Below are positions 1 through 8,323 of a DNA stretch of 64,000 nucleotides, piece after piece. The notes below the pieces were generated by a model. That model did no database searches, was not told the origin of the DNA, and worked only from the letters and a program-made list of their open reading frames with translations. Origin of the DNA: CALMRE01 sp964412895 (GTDB taxonomy: Bacteria; UBP6; UBA1177; JAKLFG01); the NCBI GenBank assembly GCA_964412895.1, contig CAYPQK010000003.1, positions 3,790 through 67,789 on the forward strand, given 5' to 3'. Every line of letters begins with the position of its first letter. Position 1 is the first letter of the stretch. The position numbers were made by a program, and so were the translations under genes.

Positions 1-1
1 G

Positions 2-1555
2 GATGTCGATGCAACGACCGACCTCGATGACGCGGCCGACGGCGACACGATAGCCGTTGCCGACGACGGCGCTACGGTGAAGGATGACGGCGTGGCCGGT
101 GACGATACGACCGATACGGCGACGCCCGACGACGACGCGCAGGTGGCGACCGGGGTCATCTCCGACATACAACACGGCGAAGTGACGCCCGATACGACGG
201 TGGAATTCGAGGCGGTGGTGACGGCGATAGAGTATGTGCTCGACACCGAATATAATCCGACCGGCATCAAGGGGCTTTTCGTGAGCCAGACCGGCCTTTC
301 GACCGCGCTTCCGTGGAGCGGCATCTATATCTACATTCAGACCCCGGCGGTGGCCGACGCCTATGCGCGGGGCGACCTGCTCTCCGTCTCGGGCACCTAC
401 AAGGAATACTATGAGGCATCGCAGATAGAGGGGGCGACGCTGGGCAAATTGGGGACCGCCGCCGTCCCGGCGCCCGCCTACATCGCCGATCCCTCAACGG
501 TGGCGACGCCGTTCGAGAATAACGGGACCGAGTGGGTCCCGACGACCAACCACGGTGCGCAGGGCGAACAGTGGGAAAGCGTCCTCATCGAGATACGCGA
601 TGTGGAGGTCACCAACGAGGATCTCGGCCACGGCCAGTGGGAAGTGACCGGCGGTCTGGTGGTTGACAAGAAACTCTTCTACTATCCCGGCGAACGGTCG
701 ACCGGCACGAAGTTCAAACGGATAACGGGCATCCTCGTCTATACCTACGACGCCTTCAAGATCGCGCCGCGCGACGGGGACGACATGGAACTGGACGATG
801 GCACGGGCAGCGACGACGATACGGTCGCGACTGACGACGGCACGACCACCGACAACGATACGACCACGACCGATACCGTGACGCCCGACAACGATACGGC
901 GGGCGGCGGCGTCATCGCCGACATCCGGCAGGGCGATGTCACGGCCGATACGACGGTGGAATTCGAGGCGGTGGTGACGGCGGTCGAGAATGTGCTCGAC
1001 ACCGAGTTCAATCCGACCGGCATCAAGGGGCTTTTCGTGAGCCAGACCGGTATTTCGACCGCGCTCCCGTGGAGCGGCATCTATATCTTCATCCAGACCC
1101 CGGCGGCGGTCGGCGCCTATGCGCGGGGCGATGTGCTCTCCGTTTCGGGCATCTACAAGGAATACTACGACGCGTCGCAGGTAGAACAGGCGACGCTGAA
1201 TAAAACGGGCACGGCGACCATCCCGGCGGCGGCGGTCATCGCCGATCCGTCGACGGTGGCGACCCCGTTCGAGGATAACGGCGGCGAATGGGTCCCGACG
1301 ACCAGCCACGGCGCGCAGGGGGAACAGTGGGAGAGCGTCCTCATCGAGGTGCATGATGTGACGGTCACCAACGAGGACCTCGGCCACGGCATGTGGGAGG
1401 TTACCGGCGGATTGGTGGTCGACAAGAAACTCTTCTACTTCCCCGGCACCCGCACGACCGGTACGCAGTTCTCGACGATACGCGGTATCCTCGTCTACAC
1501 CTTTGACGCCTTCAAGATCGCGCCGCGCGACGCGGCTGATGTCGTAGCGCAGTAG
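2..1555 (+). CDS. Secreted repeat protein with two OB-like domains (5' end outside window)
   Basis: The frame is open to the window edge, so the gene begins upstream; a GTG at 77 lies inside an Asp/Thr linker and is unlikely to be the start. The visible 517 residues are Asp/Ala/Thr-rich linker, a domain of about 200 residues, a second Asp/Thr linker, and a near-identical second domain ending in PRDAADVVAQ. Each domain has the pattern (G)VI.DI..G.V..DTTVEFEAVVTA..GLFVSQT followed by GI..YT.DAFKIAPRD, which resembles OB-fold domains in secreted nucleases and nucleotidases; that assignment is inference. The same terminal IL...IPRD.AD motif closes the lipoprotein at 3630, and the gene precedes a 5'-nucleotidase-like gene by 7 bases, so a surface role in nucleotide or nucleic-acid handling is plausible. 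Confidence 0.8.
   Translation, partial: DVDATTDLDDAADGDTIAVADDGATVKDDGVAGDDTTDTATPDDDAQVATGVISDIQHGEVTPDTTVEFEAVVTAIEYVLDTEYNPTGIKGLFVSQTGLSTALPWSGIYIYIQTPAVADAYARGDLLSVSGTYKEYYEASQIEGATLGKLGTAAVPAPAYIADPSTVATPFENNGTEWVPTTNHGAQGEQWESVLIEIRDVEVTNEDLGHGQWEVTGGLVVDKKLFYYPGERSTGTKFKRITGILVYTYDAFKIAPRDGDDMELDDGTGSDDDTVATDDGTTTDNDTTTTDTVTPDNDTAGGGVIADIRQGDVTADTTVEFEAVVTAVENVLDTEFNPTGIKGLFVSQTGISTALPWSGIYIFIQTPAAVGAYARGDVLSVSGIYKEYYDASQVEQATLNKTGTATIPAAAVIADPSTVATPFEDNGGEWVPTTSHGAQGEQWESVLIEVHDVTVTNEDLGHGMWEVTGGLVVDKKLFYFPGTRTTGTQFSTIRGILVYTFDAFKIAPRDAADVVAQ
151..1543 (+). repeat. Tandem in-gene duplication, period 756 bp
   Basis: The stretch near 151-787 reappears at about 907-1543 with only scattered differences. 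For example the block around 200-210 recurs at 956-966. The period of 756 bp is 252 codons and keeps the frame. The closeness of the two DNA copies suggests a recent duplication or ongoing gene conversion. Confidence 0.85.
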
Positions 1556-1562
1556 GGGACCG

Positions 1563-3620
1563 ATGGTATTGCGGCGATTCATCGCGCTCTGCTGCCTGTT
1601 CACGGCGGCGGGCTGTATCGAGAACTCCTACGGCGAGGCGCCGGTCGATCCGTCGGTGCCGCGCAAGCTGGTCATCATCCACACCACCGATTCGCACTCG
1701 AAATACTTTCCCTTCTGGCTCCAGCCCAACATGTTCGACCGCGCCATGGGGATCACCTCGCACAATCCTCCCTGCTGGGATATCGGCTGGTCGGGCGGCG
1801 CCTCCTACTGCGACGGCGCGTGGATAGAGACGAAAGAGCGCTACAAGGTCTGGCAGAGCGGCAAGTATGTCTACCTGACCGAGGAGGAGATGATGGCGCA
1901 GGGGCTGGTCTCGGAGGATGTGAACCGCGACGGCCTGTGCGATATCAACGACTGCACCATCACTTGGGACCGCGACCGTGACGGCCTCTGCACCTACCCT
2001 TACGACAGCGCGACCGGCAGTTATAAGAACGGCGACGGGACCACCGTCGATCCGGCCGACAAGAGCGCCTTCAACGCGGCGAAGAGCGCGAGCGAGGATG
2101 TGAACCGCGACGGCCGCTGCACCGCGCTCGACTACCGGCCCGAACTCGCTTCGACCGGCGGCATAGCCCGGATGGCGACTCTCTTCAGACAGATCCGCGA
2201 TGAACAGGCTGCCTTCCCGGTCCTGCATATCGACACTGGCGACACCTTTCAGGGGGCGCCGGAGTTCAACCTGTTCCGCGGCGAACTCGAGATGCGCGCC
2301 CTGCGGGCGCTCGGCGTCGATGTGATGACGCTGGGGAACCACGAGTTCGACAACGGGACACCCCCCTTCGTGACCGCCTACGAGAAGTCGGGCGGCTTCC
2401 CGCTGCTGGCAGCCAATTTCCTGTTCGACGGGCGGGTCAATAACGGCCTGTCGGAACTGGTTGAGCCCTACGCGATACTCCACCGCGGCACCCTGCGCAT
2501 CGGCGTAGTGGGCATCAGCAACGACTCCTCCATCACCTCGATGACCCAGATCGGCAACAGTCTGGGCTTCTACGGGCTCGACCCGATAGAGATGGCGAAA
2601 CTGTATGTCGGCCTCATCCGGTCGCAGTGCGATGTGGTCATCCTCGCGAGCCATCAGGGGCTCGACGGCGACTACGCGCTGGCCCAGCAGGTGCCGGGGG
2701 TTGACATCATCCTTGGCGGCCACCACCATGTCGTCCTCGATCCGCCCAAGGTGCTCACCGGTCCCGACGGGCGCGATGTGGTCATCGTCCACAGCGGCGT
2801 CGACCTCAAGATAGCGGGCGAACTGCAGGTCATCGTGCAGAACGGCCGCGTGGTGGGTCATTCCTACACCACCCACGCAAACACCGACGCGGTGGCCGAG
2901 GATCCCGAGATGGTGAACATCCTCCATCCCTTCGCCGAAACGCTCAAATACGCGCAGGACCTCACCGAAGTGGTCGGCTACGCGACGAGCATGATCCGGC
3001 GCACCGACCCGACCGGCGGCGATTCGCCGCTGGGCAACCTCGTCACCGAGTCGATGATGCGGCACGAACTGGTCCGCGCCGAGTTCGCGGTGACCAACAG
3101 CATGGGTATCCGCGCCGACATCCCGACGGGCGACATCAGCCGCGAGAAACTCTACGAGGTCTTTCCGTTCGAGAACAGCATATCGGTCATGTACCTCTCG
3201 GGCAAGGAGCTCAAGGACCTGTTCGACTTCGTGGCGCGCCGCTCCGCCTCGCGGGGCTGCGTGACGCAGGTGCAGGCGGCCGGGATCGAGGTCGAACTCG
3301 ACTGTTCCCCCGACGCGGCGTTTCAGGAGAAGTACAACTCCTACGCGCTGACAAAGAGTCTCCGCATCGGCCAGTCGGTCGTGATAGAGGATTACGAACT
3401 GAAACTGCCGCACATCATCTTCAAGATGGCGACCAACGACTACATGGCGCGCGGCGGCTCCGGTTTCGACATGCTTCTGCGCAACACCACCCGCGTCGAT
3501 ACCTCCATCCCCCTGCGCGACGCCCTCATCGAATATATTAAGGATATCGGCGGCCGGATAGACCCGGCCGATTTTTCCGCGGAGAAGACCGGCGTGAAAC
3601 ACATCACGATGATCAACTAG
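1563..3620 (+). CDS. 5'-nucleotidase/UshA-like metallophosphatase lipoprotein with calcium-loop insert
   Basis: 685 residues. Lipobox TAAGC puts the lipidated Cys at 18. Metallophosphatase motifs follow in order: IHTTDSH (Asp43, His45), HIDTGDTFQG, TLGNHEFDNG, a SHQG segment and LGGHHH. The C-terminal half has the 5'-nucleotidase substrate domain (GGDSPLGNLV, YEVFPFENSI, ARGGSGFDM). The family hydrolyses phosphate esters of nucleotides outside the cytoplasm. Between the first two metal motifs sits an insert of roughly 130 residues with two exact DVNRDG segments and a DRDRDG segment, similar to dockerin or EF-hand calcium loops and unusual for the family. The start is preceded by aggggacc. It lies in a four-gene operon with the upstream repeat protein and the downstream lipoprotein. 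Confidence 0.9.
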   Translation: MVLRRFIALCCLFTAAGCIENSYGEAPVDPSVPRKLVIIHTTDSHSKYFPFWLQPNMFDRAMGITSHNPPCWDIGWSGGASYCDGAWIETKERYKVWQSGKYVYLTEEEMMAQGLVSEDVNRDGLCDINDCTITWDRDRDGLCTYPYDSATGSYKNGDGTTVDPADKSAFNAAKSASEDVNRDGRCTALDYRPELASTGGIARMATLFRQIRDEQAAFPVLHIDTGDTFQGAPEFNLFRGELEMRALRALGVDVMTLGNHEFDNGTPPFVTAYEKSGGFPLLAANFLFDGRVNNGLSELVEPYAILHRGTLRIGVVGISNDSSITSMTQIGNSLGFYGLDPIEMAKLYVGLIRSQCDVVILASHQGLDGDYALAQQVPGVDIILGGHHHVVLDPPKVLTGPDGRDVVIVHSGVDLKIAGELQVIVQNGRVVGHSYTTHANTDAVAEDPEMVNILHPFAETLKYAQDLTEVVGYATSMIRRTDPTGGDSPLGNLVTESMMRHELVRAEFAVTNSMGIRADIPTGDISREKLYEVFPFENSISVMYLSGKELKDLFDFVARRSASRGCVTQVQAAGIEVELDCSPDAAFQEKYNSYALTKSLRIGQSVVIEDYELKLPHIIFKMATNDYMARGGSGFDMLLRNTTRVDTSIPLRDALIEYIKDIGGRIDPADFSAEKTGVKHITMIN

Positions 3621-3629
3621 GGTGACGGC

Positions 3630-4808
3630 ATGATACGGATACTCGTCATAGCGCTGCTCCTTTCGCTGGCGGCCGCCTGCGCTTCGAAGGGCGAACCGTC
3701 TCTGCCGGAGGGGTTGCAGTATTTCTCGGTCACCTTTGCCCCCGGCACCGATCTGGGTGCCCCCGGCACGCCGCTTGCCGAGGCGGCCGAATACCGATTC
3801 TCGGTGGCCATCGAGGCGCGCGGTGCGTGGGGCGAACGGATAGCCGACTACACCGGCGAGATCGAGGTGAGCCTGCAGGGGGCCGAATTGCGTTCCTACA
3901 AACGGCTGAAACTCGAGGGCGGCATCATCGGCCCGGTCGAGGTCAGCTTCGCCAACGGATACCGCGTCGAGCGGATAACGGTGGAGGAGATAGCGCCCGA
4001 CAAGACGGTTGTCGGCGCCCGCGAGGTGCGGCTCAAGACCGGCCCGGTCGGCATCTCGGCGCCGATATATCTGCCTCACCCGCGCATCTCGTCGGTGCAG
4101 GGGATGAACAGCGGGGACGCCGACGACGGCATGCCTTCGCGGCTCAACGAACGCAATCTGACCCTGCGCGGCGCATGGGACGCGGCGGCGGGAAGTCATC
4201 GCGACATGGTGGTGGTCGCGGTCATCGAAGGGGGCTTCTACCTCACCGAGACAGATTGCGACGACTACTGCGCCGTCTATCTCTACACCTATTCGACCCC
4301 CTATGTCGACGACGGCGACTACAGCGGCGTCCTTGAACCGGGGACGCTCATTGAGGAGGTGAACGGCTCGGTCTTCGAGTTCTTCGGCTTCACGGAACTC
4401 TCGTTCCCGACCTTCACTATCCGGCGCGACGCAGACGGCCTCATCATGAAAGATCTCGGCGCGATCCCCGCGCCGCGCGACATCACCGCCTGCCTCGACG
4501 GCGGCGACGACGACTGCCTCGAATCGGCCGAATCGTCGCTGGTGACGGTCGCCGGCGCGACGGTGGACGATTTCGACGAGGCCGAGGACAGCTGGATCGA
4601 ATACAGCCAGTTCCCGCTTACCACCGACGGCGGCGGCATCATCATGGCGCAGACCGTCTACACCGCCCCCGCGTTCCACCCCGAGGCGATGAAGGGACGG
4701 CGGCTTGCGACCCTCACCGGCATCCTGAAACAGCATACCAGTTCGCGCCCCTCGACATGGATACTCATCCCGCGCGACGGCGCCGATATCGTTATGGAAG
4801 AAAGGTAA
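3630..4808 (+). CDS. Lipoprotein with degenerate OB-like C-terminal domain
   Basis: 392 residues with signal peptide and lipobox AAAC (Cys17). Residues about 30-140 contain a beta-rich segment (FSVTFAPGTDLG, GEIEVSLQGAEL). The C-terminal part from about 185 contains VVVAVIEGGFYLTET and ends LTGIL...ILIPRDGADIV, matching the end of the duplicated domain in the first gene of this operon. No enzyme motif is visible. It starts 9 bases after the nucleotidase and is followed 17 bases later by an outer-membrane protein, so a surface complex is plausible. Function unknown. Confidence 0.75.
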   Translation: MIRILVIALLLSLAAACASKGEPSLPEGLQYFSVTFAPGTDLGAPGTPLAEAAEYRFSVAIEARGAWGERIADYTGEIEVSLQGAELRSYKRLKLEGGIIGPVEVSFANGYRVERITVEEIAPDKTVVGAREVRLKTGPVGISAPIYLPHPRISSVQGMNSGDADDGMPSRLNERNLTLRGAWDAAAGSHRDMVVVAVIEGGFYLTETDCDDYCAVYLYTYSTPYVDDGDYSGVLEPGTLIEEVNGSVFEFFGFTELSFPTFTIRRDADGLIMKDLGAIPAPRDITACLDGGDDDCLESAESSLVTVAGATVDDFDEAEDSWIEYSQFPLTTDGGGIIMAQTVYTAPAFHPEAMKGRRLATLTGILKQHTSSRPSTWILIPRDGADIVMEER

Positions 4809-4825
4809 TACAGGAGATAGATCGC

Positions 4826-6682
4826 ATGAGACATCGTCTGATCGTGTTCTTGTTCGCGCTTTTTGCGGTGGCATTGCTCTCCGCGCAGGAGCCCGCTCTG
4901 GTAGCCCCCGCCGCTGCACCGGAACCTGCCGTTGAGCCGGTGGTGCCCGCTCCGGTCCCTGCGGTAGAGCCGGCTGCCCCCGCGCTGACCCGCGAGGAGA
5001 TAGAGGCGCTCATCGAGAAGAAAGTGGCCGAAAAGGTTGCCGCCATCGAAGATGAGAAGAAGAAAGAGGATGAGGCGAAAAAGAAGAAGGAAGATGAGGC
5101 GGCGGCGAAGAAGAAGGCGGCCGATACGGCGGCAAAAGCGGCGGCCGAAAAGAAGAAAAAGGATGAGGCGGCCAAGAAGAGCGGCGTGCACGACAAGCCC
5201 GGCATGATGGCGCCCGCCTTTTCCAAGACCTCGCTCTCCTTCATCATCGGCGACGACAATGTCCGCGACAACTCGCAGTATTCACCCGAGACCGATGTGG
5301 GACCGAAGGACGATTACGACAGTTTCATGAATAAATTCCTTGGCTACAGCAACCGCGCGAAAGGGATGTCGCGGCTGACGCTGTTCCATCAGGACGGTGA
5401 GCTCATTCCCAATGTGACGGGCCGTATCGGCCTCGCGTTCGATCTGGAACACACCTTCGACACCACCTATTTCGTCAAGACCAATCTCTACGAGGGCGGT
5501 TCATTCATCGAGGTGCAGTACGAGAAGGACTTTCTCATTAAACTGACGGCGTGGCCCTACGATTCGGACCGGATGGCGGTCGGCTTCTTCCCCGGTCTGC
5601 GCTGGGGTACCCGCGCGGCGTGGCCGCAGAACCTCGGCTTCGTTCCCGGCACGCAAGTGCTCTTCGGGTGGGGGCCGATCTCGGTCTACGCCGGTTTCAA
5701 GGCGCACCTCCAGCCGCTGGTCGATAAGCTCAACGAGGAGACGGTGCCGCTCGAGACCACCTACGGCGGCTTCGGCGGGGTGACCTACAAGGACTTCGGC
5801 CTCACCGCAAGTCTGCAGGCCGCCTTCATCGACAAGGGCGACAATGTGATGATCGACGAATCGGCGCTCAAGGACACCAAGGACGACGAGATACTTTCCT
5901 ACGGTCTGGACCTGTTCACCCAGTATGAATGGGGCAAGCCGATCGGCGATCCGCTCGGGCTCACCTCCTACAACAACGGCGAGTGGCAGGAACCGGTCTA
6001 TGATGGCGACTTCGCGGTCCGCACCCGCGGCGAACTGATATTCCTCAACGAACGGCTCCAGAACGCCGACTACCTCTCGTGGGAAGCGGGCGATTCGCTC
6101 AAGATCGCGCCGATAACCGACAACTTCTGGGCGATGGCGGCGGCGGTCGAAGGGGCCTTCCGCTGGGATCACCTGCGGGCCTTCGGACTCTTCTCGTGGC
6201 GTTCGCTCCGGTTCCTCGTGTTCGACGCGCCGGGGCTCATCCCGTTCCAGACCTTCGCGAAGGGCTCCAAGATACGCGACGAGTTCTCCGGCTCATTCGC
6301 CATCGACTACAACTGGCGGATGCTCTGGTTCGGTATTTCGGCCGGCATCAAGACGCCCGCCGCCTACCTTGCGCCGGGGGCATCGCGGATAACGGTGGTC
6401 AAGGACCGGCTCGTGTCGAATTCGAAGAAGGTCTTCACCGCGCGCAACCGCGAGGATCTGCCCGATTACGCCGAGCCGCTCAACATCGCCTTCTACGCCT
6501 TGACGGTAAAGGCGCAATTGTCGCAGTCGATCATGGCCGGGTTCATGCTCAGTTTCACCAAGGACTCGAACCGTTCGAAACCGGTCCCCGATGCCGAGAC
6601 GGGCAACAATATTCTCTTCTGGGACGACGAAGAGACCCGCAACATCCTTTCGTTCTACCTGAGCCTCGAAGGGCGTTTCTAA
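4826..6682 (+). CDS. Predicted outer-membrane beta-barrel protein with Lys/Ala/Glu-rich coiled coil
   Basis: 618 residues. ATG at 4826 is chosen over an earlier in-frame ATG at 4757 because aggag lies at 4812-4816 and a signal peptide (MRHRLIVFLFALFAVALLSA) follows directly. After a Pro/Ala/Val stretch comes a charged KKK/EE/AAA segment (about residues 55-120) likely to form a coiled coil, then a domain of about 480 residues with alternating aromatic strands (WPYDSDRMAVGFFPGLRWG, FALFSWRSLRF-like). It ends in Phe (SLEGRF), the usual last residue of outer-membrane barrels. The coiled coil may reach the peptidoglycan or a periplasmic partner. Last gene of the surface operon. Confidence 0.75.
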   Translation: MRHRLIVFLFALFAVALLSAQEPALVAPAAAPEPAVEPVVPAPVPAVEPAAPALTREEIEALIEKKVAEKVAAIEDEKKKEDEAKKKKEDEAAAKKKAADTAAKAAAEKKKKDEAAKKSGVHDKPGMMAPAFSKTSLSFIIGDDNVRDNSQYSPETDVGPKDDYDSFMNKFLGYSNRAKGMSRLTLFHQDGELIPNVTGRIGLAFDLEHTFDTTYFVKTNLYEGGSFIEVQYEKDFLIKLTAWPYDSDRMAVGFFPGLRWGTRAAWPQNLGFVPGTQVLFGWGPISVYAGFKAHLQPLVDKLNEETVPLETTYGGFGGVTYKDFGLTASLQAAFIDKGDNVMIDESALKDTKDDEILSYGLDLFTQYEWGKPIGDPLGLTSYNNGEWQEPVYDGDFAVRTRGELIFLNERLQNADYLSWEAGDSLKIAPITDNFWAMAAAVEGAFRWDHLRAFGLFSWRSLRFLVFDAPGLIPFQTFAKGSKIRDEFSGSFAIDYNWRMLWFGISAGIKTPAAYLAPGASRITVVKDRLVSNSKKVFTARNREDLPDYAEPLNIAFYALTVKAQLSQSIMAGFMLSFTKDSNRSKPVPDAETGNNILFWDDEETRNILSFYLSLEGRF

Positions 6683-6751
6683 CGCCGCTTTCTCCTCTTT
6701 TGCTTTTTTGTGCGTTCGCTATATGATGCCGCCGGTCAACGGAGGTCTGTC

Positions 6752-7468
6752 GTGGGCAAGTCCGGTGCGGGCGGAAAGAAAAAAGGCCGCGTGAAGCGCA
6801 TATTCAAGGTCGTGGCGCTGTCACTGCTCGTGCTCCACGCCGCATTTCTTCTGCTGTTCTTTCTCGGTTCACTTTTTGTCCGTTTCTGGAATCCGCCGGT
6901 GACGAGTCTCATGCTTTACCGGTCCGTTTTCAGCGGCGAGCGGTCGCGGATGATCAACCTTCTGCCGCTCGAACAGATGCCGTCCGATCTCGGCCCGATG
7001 GCGCTGTCGGTGGAGGATGCCCGCTTTTACGACCACTGGGGGATCGATCCCGCCGCGATGATCGACGCATGGCGACACAACGACGGCTTCGAGAAGAAAC
7101 GCTACGGCGCCTCGACGGTGACCCAGCAGACGGCGCGGACGCTTTTCCTCTGGCCGCAGAAAAGCTATCTGCGGAAATATATGGAGATACTCATCGCGCT
7201 GGAACTCGACCTGCTGGTGCCCAAGAAACGGATACTGGAGCTCTACCTCAACTATGTCGAGTGGGGGAACGGCGTCTACGGCGCGGCGGCCGGCGCGCGG
7301 TATCATTTCGACAAGCCGCTTAAGGAGCTTTCGAACGACGAACTGGCACGGCTGGTGACGCTGCTGGCGAGTCCACGGAAGTACGCCCCCGACACCATCG
7401 ATAGCCGCCGGCCGCTTCAAAAGCGGTATCATCTTCTGCGGGAAGGGATACGGTCGGGCATGTTCTGA
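6752..7468 (+). CDS. mtgA: Monofunctional biosynthetic peptidoglycan transglycosylase
   Basis: 238 residues, glycosyltransferase family 51. It polymerises lipid II into glycan strands at the inner membrane. Residues 1-25 are basic, followed by one transmembrane helix (about 23-45). Catalytic and binding motifs are intact: EDARFYDHWGID with the catalytic Glu, GASTVTQQTART, and RKYMEILIALELD followed by LELYLNYVEWGNGVYGAAAGA. GTG at 6752 has ggagg at 6741-6745; an upstream in-frame GTG at 6710 lacks one. No transpeptidase domain is present, and the length fits MtgA. It converges on the next gene with 12 bases between stops. Confidence 0.92.
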   Translation: MGKSGAGGKKKGRVKRIFKVVALSLLVLHAAFLLLFFLGSLFVRFWNPPVTSLMLYRSVFSGERSRMINLLPLEQMPSDLGPMALSVEDARFYDHWGIDPAAMIDAWRHNDGFEKKRYGASTVTQQTARTLFLWPQKSYLRKYMEILIALELDLLVPKKRILELYLNYVEWGNGVYGAAAGARYHFDKPLKELSNDELARLVTLLASPRKYAPDTIDSRRPLQKRYHLLREGIRSGMF

Positions 7469-7480
7469 AAAAAATGCCGG

Positions 7481-8323
7481 TCAGGGTCTCCGCATCTGGT
7501 CGTCGAGCGATCGTACCGCGTCGATGAGCCGTCCGCGCAGGGTCTCTATCTGGAAGTCGGCCGCCTTCGCCTCTTCCCGCATCTGCTTTTGGGGCGCCGC
7601 GTAAAGCAGTATCATGAGTCCCCAGACGACACAAAGCAGCACTATCGGCACCAGCAGGGAGACTATGCCGCTGCGCCGCGCATGAAGCGTCGCCGCGCCG
7701 GAGGCCAGCGTGTTCTCGATGAGATCGAGCTGTTCCGGGAAGCGTTTCGCCGTGTGGAGGAACGCGGCGGCGACCGGGCCGCTCTCAAGGCCGCAGGCGG
7801 GGTCGTTCACATCGAGGTCTTGCGCCAGAAGTTCAAGGATGCGCCGGGTTTTATTGCCGTCGACGAGCGCCGTCAGCCGCGCGGTGAACCGTTCGGGGCT
7901 GATCGCCTCGATGAGGATCGGGTCGGCGGCGACCGCACCTTCGGCCGCCGAGAAATCGGCGTTCTCCCGTATGAGATGCAGGAGCGTTACATAGGCGAAG
8001 CTCTCGTAGAGCCGCAGGATGGTCGCATGGTCGGCGCGGCTTTCGCGTTTTAAAAGGTCGAGCAGTTTGTCGCCGGTCTCTATCTGCGCCGCCCGTACCC
8101 GGCCGTACTCTTCCGGCGAGACGAGTCCCGCGGCGATCGCGAAGGCGGGGATGCTGTGTACCGGGTCCCACGATTCTATGTTGATGAGCTGGCCCTGCCG
8201 GAAATGAAGATAACGCGGCGTCGCCCCTTCGGAGAAGAGGATGCCGGTGAAAAGCCGTTCGCGCGCGCCGACCGTTATGAATTCGCCGATCGGGCAGGTG
8301 ATGTCGGTGTTCCCCGGCTTCAT
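7481..8323 (-). CDS. DUF4388/PATAN-like membrane-anchored protein
   Basis: 280 residues. The N-terminal half contains TGILFSEG..RYLHFRQGQLINIES, resembling the 'phenotype turned on when effector is present' pattern of DUF4388/PATAN regulatory domains, followed by an all-helical segment. A transmembrane helix (IVSLLVPIVLLCVVWGLMIL) lies near residue 230, then a short charged coiled coil ends the protein. The ATG at 8323 overlaps the stop of the upstream gene as ATGA, so the two are translationally coupled. A role in signalling together with the upstream zinc-ribbon membrane protein is inferred, not shown. Confidence 0.6.
   Translation of the reverse strand: MKPGNTDITCPIGEFITVGARERLFTGILFSEGATPRYLHFRQGQLINIESWDPVHSIPAFAIAAGLVSPEEYGRVRAAQIETGDKLLDLLKRESRADHATILRLYESFAYVTLLHLIRENADFSAAEGAVAADPILIEAISPERFTARLTALVDGNKTRRILELLAQDLDVNDPACGLESGPVAAAFLHTAKRFPEQLDLIENTLASGAATLHARRSGIVSLLVPIVLLCVVWGLMILLYAAPQKQMREEAKAADFQIETLRGRLIDAVRSLDDQMRRP

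Noticed and set aside
1512..4919. A 1135-codon open frame on the minus strand opposite the surface operon
   Set aside because: High GC keeps antisense frames open. It lies opposite four genes with clear motifs and ribosome sites, and its own translation is Arg/Ala/His-rich with no domain.
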